Origin: Ciona intestinalis
Taxonomy: Eukaryota > Chordata > Ascidiacea > Phlebobranchia > Cionidae
DNA length: 64,000 nt
Reading direction: 5' to 3'
NCBI RefSeq assembly: GCF_000224145.3
Contig: NC_020176.2
Span: forward strand, 4,315,825 to 4,379,824
Shown: piece after piece, positions 11,474-25,200 of the stretch
Position numbering within the stretch: position 1 is the first letter of the stretch
Layout of the letters: each line of letters begins with the position of its first letter
Translations under genes and position numbers: made by a program
The notes under the pieces: model-generated
The model's input: the letters and a program-made list of their open reading frames with translations, nothing else
What the model was told of the DNA's origin: nothing
Databases searched by the model: none

Positions 11474-13284
11474 GATTCTTATTATTCTATAATAAATAAT
11501 AATCAATCAATTGGTAATTGTTTAGCTGGTGACCGGTAACAATTGTGACCTTCAACTGCTCTGTAAGCCTCACTGATACCAACTGTACAATGTTTTTTAG
11601 TAATGAATCGTGCGTTGCGCGTTTGTATACAAAATAAAATTACAATTCTAAGATAAAAAAAAACAACAGAAGTAAGATTACTAATTACATTGAAACGTTT
11701 CAAAAGAATGCAACTTATACTACACAGTTTTGATGCAAAATAAATACCGCAACAAAAAGGACCAACATATGGAACGACGCAGTATAAAAATAAGCGGAAC
11801 AACGTACACGGACTTTTGCAAAATGCAAAAGATTCTGCATACCCGACTATATCCGTCTTGTTATTACTGGTAAGCTTTTAGGCGCTTCAATATATTTATT
11901 GCACGCATTTACTCTCACTAAGAATAAATACAAAACGACAGTTGAACCGACGGAATTTAAACTTGTCACACACAAACGTAAAGCGATGACGCATAGCGAC
12001 GACAAAACAAATTTAAATTCGTGCGTTGATTTAATCCATAGAAATAGTAAATCATGTAATTGGGGAGCATTATGGCGCGTGATTGGTTTTTCGCCAGCTT
12101 CACTTTATGTTGGTTTTCGTTATTTGGAAACAGTAATAAAGATTGTTATGTCAGTTATTAATTAGTGTGAAAATATCCACGCGCGTGGGATATTTAATCA
12201 AGCAATTAAAAGCATAGGCCGATGCACATTCTGTTCTACATTAATTTTAACCAGAGTACTCTGGTTTTAACTGTATTTTTACACTCCACTAAATGCAGTA
12301 CAAATGTCCATCGGTTGATATTCTAATGCAGATCGATCAATAAGACATAATTTGCATTGTTTTTAAGTTTATGACGTCAGTGAAACCAGAATCACTGCTT
12401 TTGACATTGTCATGTTGCAAAGCAACCCCCATAGGGTGTTATTATGTAATTGAACAAGTAAAAAATGCATAAAACAATATAGCTATACATGGTTGGAAAT
12501 TACCAAGCGAATATGGAAGTGCATTTAAGATGTAAAATAATGATATTAAGACAAGATATCCATTTGAACTTAAGATCTCATTACTAAGGCTGGGGTGCTA
12601 GATCTAACATGCAATTGCTACAACTTTGAGCGCATTAGTTCGTACACACCAATGTATAAGCTATGTAAAATATATACAAGCATCAGCATAGGCGTTTGTA
12701 GTTAGACTTGCCTAATTCATAAAAGCCAAATAACAACATAATCGTGTAAAGACAAAGAAACTAAATTGAAGATTAGAAAAGAAATAAAAAGAAGTTATTT
12801 GATAAAAGGCAGCGTGATAAAAAGTCATTTCATTAAAAAAAACAACAACAAAGAACTGGAACTTCTGTATCATATGGGTTACTTAAAGTTAAGAGTGTAC
12901 CGTAGGCTGCTCCTCATGGTTTGGAAAATTACGGTTAATCTTATACACCAATACCTGAGTCTCACATCAGTTCATTGCATTCAAACCCCCAACACTCAAC
13001 ACTGTGTTTCAGTCAGAAATAAAAGAAAAATTGGAACATTTAAAAGGTATGGCACATATATAGAGGGCTATGCATGACTGTGTGGAACAAAACCAAAGTC
13101 AGGGCTGGATTTATAAAACCAGAGCTTCTAAAATTATAAGTTATTTCAGATAATCAATTAAAGATTGCAATTTGGGTTTAAAGACATTGAAAGTACTGTA
13201 TACAGCTGAGGTATACTTCAAATTTTTATCGAGCTTCCAGAATGGGGTTTAGATGGTTCCGTATAAATCCACCCCTGCTTGAGA
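11474..13284. other. Intergenic: NEK2 promoter side and 3' flank of the ELM2-SANT gene
   Basis: 1.8 kb without a supported gene. Sequence just above 11474 should carry the NEK2 promoter and 5' UTR; sequence below 13285 should carry the 3' UTR of the next minus-strand gene. A TGACGTCA motif sits at about 12373. Open frames of about 90-100 codons at 11899-12165 and 12766-13077 have no domain, no plausible start context and no splice support, so I do not call them genes. Confidence 0.45.
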
Positions 13285-16200
13285 TTAAATATTCCCCCCA
13301 AACCTTGGGTACGGGTGGTTCATCCCGCTTGGGTGGGGAGGGGGTAACATTGGCGGGTTTGTCACAGTGGGAGCTTTGAAACTCGGAAGATTAAACGCTG
13401 TTGTGCTCCGTGAAGGGGGGTGTTGTTGGAGCGCTTCGGATCTTTTCCTCGCCTCCTCTTCACGAAGCCTCCGTTTTTCTTGCGCGTGCTTCCCATGTGT
13501 CTTCATGTGAGCATTACGACTTTTAACCTGCATTTAATGAGAAGGTTGTGATGAAGTTTGCATGTACAGATGTATGTGTTGTGCTGAATAATGGTAATTA
13601 GAGTTCTCCCAACAAGCGTGGTTATTATTTCATGGATATTATTATTTTCATGGATAAAGTTTACCATGATTTTAACAGAAATCTAATGTCTGTAATGTAT
13701 GTTCTGCTGAACTGTGTGTTGTTAAAATGTTCCTATGCTGAAATAACTGTCTTTTAAAAATTCACGTTCAACCACATGAATACATGAACGAATAAAACTA
13801 CGTTTATCCTCGCAATGCCGGAAAAGGACAGCCATAATAACACAGGTTTTTGTTATAACAAATAGATTTGAATATAAAGTTACCTTAGCAAATGACTTTC
13901 CGCAGACGGGACACGAGAAGATCTGAGGAGGAGGATCATCGGATGAAGCAACGGATGCTGGAGATGCGGCCGGTGATGGACTATCTATCTTCGGGTACGA
14001 ACGAACTAGGGGAAGATTAATGTTTTAACCAAGAAGTGAGCAATCCACTGTGTGGGTTGACCGATTATAACCCTATCATCAGTGGCGCAGCCATGGGGGG
14101 GGTTTAGGGTATTGTGACCCCCCCCCCTTTTAGCCAAAAAAAAAAATTAATTTGAAAAAAATATTTTTGAAATTTTTTTGATTGAAACCTCTTATTTTTT
14201 TCTGGCTGTGCCAGTGCCTATCATGCAAGGTATATTTCACAGTTATTATTTTGTTTAAAGGGGGGCTTCCTAAACTGAGGGTCGTGTAACAGACCAGGGG
14301 TTGCTGAGAGCACTAATTTATATATATCGCTTATTATTTATATATAGAGTATATATATCGCTTTTACACATAAAAAAGCTGTGTGGAAAATTCAAGAATA
14401 ATAAAAGCGAGTAAAATAAAGCTGATTTCAAATTAACTCTCTTTATCCAGACTACAGTTATATTGTACCTGTGTTTGCTCTGATTGCCTTCATTGAAGCA
14501 TTTGAAGGAATGTTGAGTCTTGATTGTACGTTATGTTGTTGTTGCATGGTGACAGGGATTTGCCATGGGAGGTCTTGTGAGGCCTGGGTGTAAATATGTA
14601 ATCGATTCGTATCACAAAGTAATCTAATTCTTAAGTAATCTTCAGAAAAGAATCTAAATTTTCAGTAGAACTTTATTCCGACATCTTTCACAGAAAAAAC
14701 TTACATTTTGATGCAAATTAAAAATTATTTTACAGCAATTTCAAGTAATATAGTGGGGTGGGGAAAGATGGGACACCTTTTTAATCTATTTTCTTTTCCA
14801 ATTTGGTAGTAAACAAACATTTAACGATTTTTTATAGTAAACTTTATCCTCACGGCTTCCATAGACCGTTGTTAATTGTTTAAAACACGATCAGGATATT
14901 TAGTTATTATGTGTCAAAGGTGTCCCATCTTCCCCCACCCTACTATACAGTAAGCCTGGTAGTTACAGCACATCTGTTCAAAACCTTCAGTACAACTTAC
15001 ATTATTCCCGCATCGCTCATCATCTGACGAAGAAGCTGAAGCGCTCAGGATTTCCTTCATCTCGTGATGGTTGGATGTTGCGAGACGAGTTACGATCAAT
15101 TTCTCATCCCCTTCCTCCCCTCTGTACCGACGAGGACGCTGGATCTTCCTTCGATTCCTCTTCACGATGTGGTAATATCGATCTACACATTCAGATGTGC
15201 TGCGCGTTTTTACCTGGGGATGGTGGGGTAAGCTTAGGGGTGACTTTTAAAACAGGGGTGACACTGTATCGGTATTCGGTACATAGGTGAAAATTTCACG
15301 TTAAGGGTACATAGAGTGACTTTTATGTTCATCATGTTTTCTGTCATCTTAAACTATAAATTTAACTGCAACCCTTTTTATTAGTTTTTGTTACAACAAT
15401 CTAAACTTGGTTGTTTGTAAGAAATGTTTATTTTTTTTACCCAAATTCAAAATATTTCATGAGTTTTACTATATTTTCTAATAATTGTTTAGTGCCAGAT
15501 ACTTTGTTAAATCTTTTTATTTAAAAGACTAAATACAAAAAAGTAAAAACCACAAGAGAAATGAAACAAAATACCATCTTTAAGATGAAATATTTAACTC
15601 TCATTTTTTAAGACTTGTTTAGGACCACACACTTTGTTAAACTCTATTTTCATTGAAAGGACTAAAAATCAGAAACAAGCCAGATACCATTTTTGAGATG
15701 ACATAGAAATCCTTCCTGTGTTCCAGCATTCCACAATCGAACATCTTTACTTCATGAGGGGTCCATGGGGTTCCCGTGTGTTTACCTGGAGCTGTGGGGG
15801 CTGGAGGGGGTTTCCCTTTAACCCTCAGTAAACACTTCACAGTTGACTGAGGAAAATAAAACTAAATTTTAGACTAAGAGCTTTCAAATATATTATTTCA
15901 TTCACCATATTAGCTTCAATTTTACTATTTCCCCCCAAGATGAAGTTTGGTTCGTGAGTGACGAATGTAATTTTAGACGAAGAGTAAAGTTATTTCTTTT
16001 CTAGGTCGATGGAAAACATTTGACAGTTAACCGAAGGAAAAAATGACATTTTAGACTAAGGGTTCTTACCAAATCAACTGTAATTTTACAATGTCCCCCC
16101 CGATTCTGTTACAAATCAAAACAAGTAACAACTATACATGTTACATGTCATATGCTTTATTTATTATCCAAATATTCCATATTACACTTCACCCACCAGA

Positions 16201-19200
16201 ATATCTCCTTTATTCTTAGACATACAGTGCATCGCGTACTCCTTGTTGGCACCACCATGCATCACAACAGCCGAACATGATAACTCCATCAAGTTTTCCA
16301 CTGCAAAAAATTGAACTTTTTAAAATCATTTCTTATAAAAAATATTTTTTGTAACTTTTGTAAATTAAATTAGGAAATTAAACTTAAAAAATGTTATACT
16401 AAAAAAATGCAAGTTAAAAAATTTACCTTTTCTAAATTGAACTTTTTTTAAATTTTGATAATGAAATTATAAAATTGATAGCGTTACCGTTAATGACATG
16501 ATTATAAAATTAAAGCTGCGACAAAAGTGTTAATATGATCACTCACAGTGTGTTTCCACTTGTTCATCATTTGGAACACGGTCCCATACTCGATCTGCCT
16601 TGTGTTTTAACTTTAATTTGTTCGATGGATTTTCTGCGTGGGTCAAAACATGATTGTTGTCTCTATTTCCTAAAAACTAGGTTAGCGTGAAGTGAACTTA
16701 TTTCGTTTCATTCGGACTGTAATTATAATTTTTATTTTACTTCTACATGCTGCTAGAGTTAATTACCCAGTAATAAAGTTAATAGGTTGCACTTTGCATG
16801 TATTGAAAAAAAGAACTACATTTTATAATACCAGTAATGATACCATATTATTCTATGTGGGTAAGGTCACGCATGCCAAGTCATAGGTCTTATGATTTAT
16901 GCCAGAATTGGCCCATTACCCCAATTACTAATATTAATGACAACTCACCTCGATTTGGAAGGTTAGCTTGGAATCGAGACCCGATGTTTATTTTGCTGCA
17001 AATAAAATATCGCTGTAATTTTACACTTTTATGTTATCTACAACTATAGGTTTGTTGATATTAAGCACTTTGTAACCCTAGTGTAAGAGTTATTGGATTT
17101 TAAACTAGCGGTTTCAAAACTTGTGGTATCATAAAAAAACTCCAGGGGTCGCCGAAAGTTCATCAATTTTACAAAAAGTACTGCACAAGTTATACCATTA
17201 ACTGTGAAAAGATGTAGAAAATTTTAGGAGATTGGAAGGAGCAAAAAGTTGGAAAGCCCTGGTTTTTAGCAAACCACCAAATGAAACTTACGGTTCAGTT
17301 GACCTAATACATTCATCATCCATTTCCAAACTTTCATCTTCCTCTATTATGGGAGGGATTGTCTCCAAGCTCACTGTGGTTAAGATGCAATGTTACAATA
17401 CTGTAATATCTGTGGTTAAGATATGGTTAGCAATGTTAGCATGAAAGATATAATGTTAAAAGACTGTGATATTATAAAGTGGAGATAACAATGGGCTTTC
17501 CTATTAACCACAAGGTACTGCTGGCACTTTTGCAAAAATGAAGAAAAAATAAATTAATCACTAAGCATAAAAATTAAAAAAAAGTCAAAAAAGTAATTTA
17601 AATGGTTACTTAAATACTTTAAAGTTAAAATAATTACAAAGCATAAAAATTTCGAAAAAAGGTCCAAAAACGTATTTAAATACTTACTTTGCCGTAGAAA
17701 CTTCACAGAAGGGGTGACAGGAGTTGTACAGTAAAGCCCCGACCCAGCTCTTATGGGACTTAACATGGGTGGTGGGGTGTAGGGGGGGATCTTATCGTTA
17801 CCACCATTATAACTTGAATTGCTATCTCCACTTGTTCTGTAAGGTTTGGTTTGGGATGATTATTTAATATTTTAAAATTATAATCTAAAACTTACAAAGT
17901 TGGGATGAGGTACTTCATGTTTACATTCCCTTTTACTGTCTTATATGGTGTGAACAGAGCATAGGCTAAGGCTATATAAGTATAACCGTATCCTCATGAC
18001 TTTTATAAGTGTTGTTAATTGTTACAGACATTGAGACATAATTAGGAAAATGTAAAACGCAGCGTAAACGCGGTTTTAGGCTTAAACTAGGACGCTAGTA
18101 TGTCATCTCTGTTCTAAAAGTTAGGGTGGAATGTCACTTCAGGGCCCCAAAGGTATTTCATGTTATCGTTAAGCTTATTAACCAACTTACCTTCTTCTGT
18201 GCCGAAGGTGGCTTTGATAGAAATGAGAATGCGCTCCAGAGAGAGGTGTAAAAGTATTCACGCTTGAAGGTATAATTAAAGGGGGTGGTTTGTGTCGCAC
18301 CCTCGAATCTGAACGCATGACGCTCGGTTTACGAATAGGTGACAAACCCTGGTGTGTTGGACGAACTACTTCGTGCTTAGGATGATATAAATACGAGCTT
18401 GACTTTAACAACCTGCAGTCAGCAGAATGTCGTCTGCGTCGAACACGACGCTGTTGGACAGGTTTTGGTTCAGCCCAAATTTCCGCCTCTCTAGTTTTTG
18501 CCGCCGGTTTTTCAACAGTTGTTTTATTTTCCTTTGCATTATGAGTTGCTGTTACGTTCACAGTGTTTCCTGCAACGCTCGCTTGCAATTTGGTGTCGGT
18601 GTCAACCAACCTATTTGATTGACTGTCTTTTTCAGCTGGTTTATTGAGCCGTAGCTTGACAGCAGGAACAGGGCTGTGTAACATCTGCTTCAAGATACTT
18701 TCATTAGAAGCCTTGATGAGATGCGAGCCTTCGCTGTGATGGCGTTGACGAAACGGACGACTAGTGCTTCCGAACATCGATCCTGTAGGAGTTCCTCCCA
18801 TCATGGAGTTGGGAAGGATCTTGCTCGGGTTCGCAACGTTCACTGCTTCCCGCATCAGTGGATCATCATATGAAGAGAAAGGTGATGTGCTGATGGAAAT
18901 AGGACGATCACACCACGTTACTCTGTTGTAGCTAGCTGGCTCTTCAATTGAAGACTCATATTGGTTATAGTCCTGTGGCTTGTGATGCACAGGTACTGTC
19001 ACTGGGAGAATAAACGGATCGTGTCCAGATCTGATGGGGGATGAAGTCTCCTGCGTTACTGGGGAGTCATCGTATAAAGCTTGAGGTTGTTGAGGTTGGT
19101 TTTGTTGCCCGGTAGCGATCCACTCATCACTGTTGGAGGGAATCGATTCATTTACTGAGTTGTGCATCTCGTTTGGGATGAAGTGTCCTTGGATTTCATG

Positions 19201-22200
19201 TTGCATCCCAAAGTCCTGGAGTTGGTCCCTGTTTGCTGTTGCTACAGCAATGGAAGCAAGTTGGGAGAGAGAGTTCGTGCCCATTAATCCTTGTGCATTG
19301 TATTGAGCAGGGAAGGGCATGTCTGAGACAAGTTTTTGTGGTTGCTCCACTACATATGTCTGTGGGGTTAAGGTCTCTCTTTCCTGGTTGATTTGTGGAT
19401 TACCCAGCAGCATATCAGGAGGTATTAACCCATGCTGTGTGGAGTTGGAGACTGGAAGGTTGAGATTCCTTAATGGTAAAGTTTGTGTAGGGTAAAGTGG
19501 GTTGTATGGGACGTTCTGTGCAACCCCTACTTGTACGTTATCAGTTTTAAAGTTCTGGACTTCGTTAAACCCTTGACCCAACATGTTTACCATGGTAGGC
19601 TGTTGTAGAAGCATGCCAGACTGCATGACATATGCTTGTGGAATGGCCTGTGGTTGGTACATGTTGTATTCAGATCGCGCAGGATCTGTTTTAAGCAGTG
19701 AAGCAGCAGTGGCCATTGTTAGCAATCCATTATGTGGTTGATTGTCAACTTTCGAACCCACAGAACTCAACACAAACGGTGATTGAATCACATTGGTGTT
19801 GGTGGAGTAATGCAGTGAGCCTCCATTTAGTGGTGGGTTGTTGGGAAATATATATTCACTTTGTGGAAGCTTTGCAATAGATGACGGGATGTTGGGTTTC
19901 AATGCGAATTCTGCACGGGAAGAAGTAACATCCTTGGCCTGCTGAGATAATAATGTAGGAACAGCTCAGTAAAATAATGAAACATTTATTACTAATAGGC
20001 TGTGGGATTTAGGCTTTACCTCAACACATGTGTGCTATTCTATATGGGTGAGGTCCTATAAAAGGCAGACCAGGGAACTTGGGATTTAGCCCAGAGTTGG
20101 CCCAGTCCTTTAATATCCTTGAAAATGGAAAATTAAAAGCAAGGGCTTATTTCACACAGATAGGCTAGCCATTATAAATGTTAGGTGGGAAAATTTGCTA
20201 CTATTTCTGCAACGAAACTTACTTTTTTGTCATTTGAACTGTGCACACGCATGTGGCCATTAAGAGCAGGTGCGCTGCGGAAGGAATGACCACACAACGT
20301 ACATGTGAGACTTCCATCAGAGTTTCTGTGGCCAGAACTACCACTGCTACTGCTACGACGTGGCTTGCCGGGAACCACCTGCTGTACATTGAGTAAGGTT
20401 TATGGAATGACATGAATATGCTGGAGTTAGGTTAAAACTATTATGAATAACACATGGGTAGGCAGGGTTGGCAAATGTCTGCCTTGGAGATTAGCAATAC
20501 TATGTGGTTAATGTAGAGGAGTGTGGTATTATTTGCTTAAGTATAGAGATAAAGTAGTTCGTATTGATAACTAAGAGTTTGCCTAGCCTAGATTATCAAA
20601 ACAAGTAACTATGTTATTGGAGGTGTATACTAATAATAATACCCTTATATATATATATGTGTAAAAAACTTGAACACCAATGTTACAAGTATTTGTCAAC
20701 AGTCAACACCTATGTAGACTTAACACCATACTCCCTGAGAAGTTCTTACTCAATATAACAATGATAAATAAGCCTAACCTTAACAGGGGATGAGATTGGA
20801 GTATGTAAAGTAGTTTCCAGCATAACTGGACGGTTTGGTGTGAAATTTCCACTTTCATTTTGGTTGCTGACATAAGTATTTGCCTCTGTACATTGAGAAA
20901 GGATTGGATTCCTGTTAAAAAAAGTAGAGAAATATTTACTAGCTTTTCTACACATGGATGTAATGTTTTGTAAGTTAAACTGAACATTTTAGGTAACCCA
21001 TTTTTATTACTGAAAATTTTAGGTAAACCATTTTTGCTACTAAACAATTTAGGTAACCCATTTTTATTGCTGAACAATTTAGGTAACCCATTTTTATTGC
21101 TGTTTTTAATATGGATGTCATTATTGACAGTAACCCATTTTTATTACTTAAAGGGTTGGGGGTTGGAGCTGTCAATCTAATTTTTGCATAGCACATACAA
21201 GTCCTGACATATGTAATACCATCCATATTAAAAACAGCACATTAGCATGCTAGATGGTACCACATGTCCAAATGCAATCCTAAGCAATACAAATACAAGA
21301 ATAATTTAAATTATGATACCTATACACATTAAAATCCAAAAGATTTTTCAATAATGAAACCACTTTCGTCTTACCTTGAATCTAATATCTCGGTCTCCAT
21401 CATCTGTTGATACATTGCATCAGGTGTATTGGAAAGTTTTTGGACATTTTTCGAGTTTGAAAAGTTGATGGCAGATGGACAGAATGTTGTCATTGGGCTG
21501 ATGGGTTCTTGCTTCACTGAACCTTCTGTTGGTAAGCAGTGTTGGTAAGCAGGATTAACATTAGAAGGGGGTTGGCACATCGTTTCACTGTTGGGTTGGA
21601 ACTGAACATATTGCTGGATGAGTTGTTCATTTTGTAGTGAATGATCGTACGCAGGGGGAGGGGTGGTTCGCGTAGTCCGTTCTTCTTGTTTGATCTGCGT
21701 CAACCTTTTAGAGAAGATTCTGCTCTTCATGTGATCGTCAGGTGTCGACTTCTCACTTTGCTCCAGGAGGACTCTGAGAGCAGCAGCTGCTTGTTTATCC
21801 CGATCGTTTATTGGGGCTTCGTCATCAAGAGCAGTTTCGCTCACGCTACCTGTAACTGACTCCGTGGAAAAGAACCTACTCCTCTGCTGATTGTCCAGCT
21901 GATGTTCAGGATGATCTAATGGGCTCTTCAGCTCCGGTTCGATCGTTGTTTTGGGTGGGAGAGTGATCATAGGAGGTTTTCTCTCTTCCGGAAGACCAAG
22001 GAACTCAAGCTTGGGAGTTGACCTGGCTGCTTCGTTTTGTTGGAGGATGAACACAGGGCTGTCTTGATGGGCAAAAGTGATGTCTGATGCGTGTTTTACT
22101 TCCTTTGAGGAGTCAATGAAGCTCCAACCACCATAAGGATTAGGGATCGGGATTGTGTTGTTTATCTGACGAGTGGATGACTGTTGGACAGTATACGACT

Positions 22201-25200
22201 GAGGAGTTGTTTTAATAAAGGGCACAGTTTGTGTTGTACGCGCGGTGGATACTTGGTTGGCAGAAAACGGGTACGAGAAGACTGATTCTGATTTAAATGT
22301 AGAATCAGGTGCGTGGTCGTCACTATGGTCTTGTCTCAAGCTTGCTTTGATTGCTAGTTGTTGTAGCGCGTTGCTGCTTCCGTGTCTAAACGTGGCTTCT
22401 TTTTTCTTCTCCTTCTGCAGAAGTTGTTGTTGCTGTTGTGCACTGTGTGCTAGTAGCTGCATGTTGTAGTGATCTGGTGGAGGGGAGGCACTGCGGGGTT
22501 GTTTGGACGTGAGGTTCGGGGCGTTGCTCTGTGAGGTCTACATGGAAGTATATGTTTATAATTATCAGTCGTATTTCTATCAGCAAACATTAGGAACCAA
22601 AATTTGTTTATGTCTAACTATCCATGCTTCCAATCCAGTTAAACTTTGGTGCCAATGCTGTTATAAATGTACTGATGTAATACCCTCAAATACAGACAAT
22701 AAGATATTTTTCTGCTGTAAGAAAATTATAGCTAAGAGTAAGATATCAAAGACACACATATATATATATATATATATACCGCTAAAGCACCTTTGAAGTA
22801 AATTAAAACAGGTAATATTAAACAACAGTAATAAAAACAGTAAAGTAGGCATGTGCAAACAGTGGCGAGCCAGGGTCAAGATCATTTTTGTAAAAATGCA
22901 ATTTTAAACCCCCCTTTTTTGTTGCGACGGTGCTAACAAACATGTTGTTTAATAGTAAGACAATGTACAACGTTTATCACCTTATGCGAAGTTCGGTTCA
23001 AATCACGCTTTGAAAAACCGACGACAAACCCTTTGTTTTCACGAACATATGCACTACTGGGAACATCAGAGCTGCAATGATTAAAAGAAATAGTTAAAAA
23101 GTGTATGGGTTGCCACCTTCAGGGTAATAGCGACCAATAGGAAGGCTAACCATAACTCTGCTTAAATCTCAGGTCTCATGGTGCATCAATTTCCACAATA
23201 TAATGTTAGGCTAATAGATAAAAATTAACAACCTTAAACTGAACTAGACTGTCACTCAAGTTTAACCAAACCATTTCACTTAATAAAGCATGGATTTTAA
23301 CAGCAATTTACTAAATAAAAATGTTATATAATATAAGAACTTTGTATCAAATATGTGGTATATGAGACTCAATGAAGCTTGGGAACCATGGTGTATAGGT
23401 TGTTAACCTTTTGTCATACTGCCCATATAACACTTTACAAACTCTATAGGGACAAGCCACATGGTACAGTGGGAACATCAACCATCGACCACTTACACAG
23501 AATATGGGTTTCCATTGTTCGTCTCTGTCTTGCAATGCAGGGAAAAATCTGGAAATGCAAAAATTAGAGGTTAAATATTAGGAGACCAAAATATAAGAGT
23601 TCCAATACTATGTGATATATGTACATTGATATGTTTATCTGGAGAAAAAAAGATAGTTTGCAAATTTGTAGACTGAAGACTTTATGCAATGTTTTTTAAG
23701 TATTGTTAAATGTAATAGTAAAATTAGTTGCAACTTTGCATTGTAAAGTGCCGCCCTAAATGCAAAATGGAAAAAATAAACCAACTTAATTGAATATTAC
23801 TTACAAGTTATGGTGAATAAATTGCCACCAACTAAATAGACCATAGCTATAATAGGTGGTCAGGTGCCACATATTTTATGAGTGACACTAAATTGATTGC
23901 TTGCACTGTAGTCTGTGATGCTGTTTGAAAATGCATCCTCACCTTTAGCTTTCGAAGTGGCAATGGCAGAATCACGCTGAGTGCAATTGTTGTTGTTGTA
24001 GCCTTCTCTACTACCAGTGTCAATTATAAGGTTGGATGAATCGGGAGAAAACTCTGGAAAGATAATGGGTGTTAAAATTAATTCTTGAACTTAGATATCA
24101 ATTTTGAGAATGCATTGCTTAGGTGAAAGTGTGGGTGTATATGGAGGCTTGAAGGACATCAATCATATTACTTGACAGTGAGTATGAGGTGTATGAATAC
24201 ACTATGTGTGCCTGGTGTATAAGAAGACACCTATGTTATAACTCGACAGTGAGCATGAGGTGTATGAATACACTATGTGTGTCTGGTGTATAAGAAGACA
24301 CCTATGTTATAACCCGACAGTGAGCATGAGGTGTATGAATACACCATGTATGTCTGGTGTATAAGAAGACACCTATGTTATAACCCGACAGTGAGCATAA
24401 GGTGTATGAATACACTATGTGTGCCTGGTGTATAAGAAGACACCTATGTTATAACTCGACAGTGAGCATGAGGTGTATGAATACACTATGTGTGCCTGGT
24501 GTATAAGAAGACACCTATGTTATAACTCGACAGTGAGCATGAGGTGTATGAATACATTATATGTGCCTGGTGTATAAGAAGACACCTATGTTATAACTCG
24601 ACAGTGAACATGAGGTGTATGAATACATTATATATGCCTAGTGTATAAGAAGACACCCACTGAGACTTATAACTAACTGTCATGTTATAAGCATGTTTTA
24701 ACTTGACAGTAAGTATGAGGTGTACAAATACACCATGTGTGTGTGGGGTATACAAAACTTGAAAACTACCCATAAATTGTGAGGAGAAACTTCTATCTTT
24801 CTAGTAACTTTGCATTCAATCCAATTTAAATCAAGATCCAATATCCACTTCCTAGCATTGAGGATACACATGATGTAATCACGCATAAGCACATTCAATA
24901 TAATATGAACAACAACAGCAGTTAAACACATTAATGAACTGGTTGGACAATCTTATAAAAAAGGCAATGAAAGGGTTAAATGTTCTTTCTTAAATTGTTT
25001 AATGTAAACTAAAAAATTTCAAGGTGATTGAACTTAAATTGATAATTAAAGTAACAAGTATAGGCCATAGGACTTTTTTGTAATAAATAACAAATGACCT
25101 GAAAGAAACACAACCAAACTAGCAATAAGAGACAATCTAACTGCTTAATTTATGGCTGTGAATATTGCATGCATTTATTAATTAGTGTATAAGCTTTGGC

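Noticed and set aside
11899-12165. 88-codon open frame upstream of NEK2
   Set aside because: No domain, no coding-like composition and no splice partners; likely chance in AT-rich DNA.
18427-18618. Plus-strand open frames opposite the large exons of the ELM2-SANT gene (also 19698, 21641, 22245)
   Set aside because: Antisense shadows of real exons, caused by codon composition.
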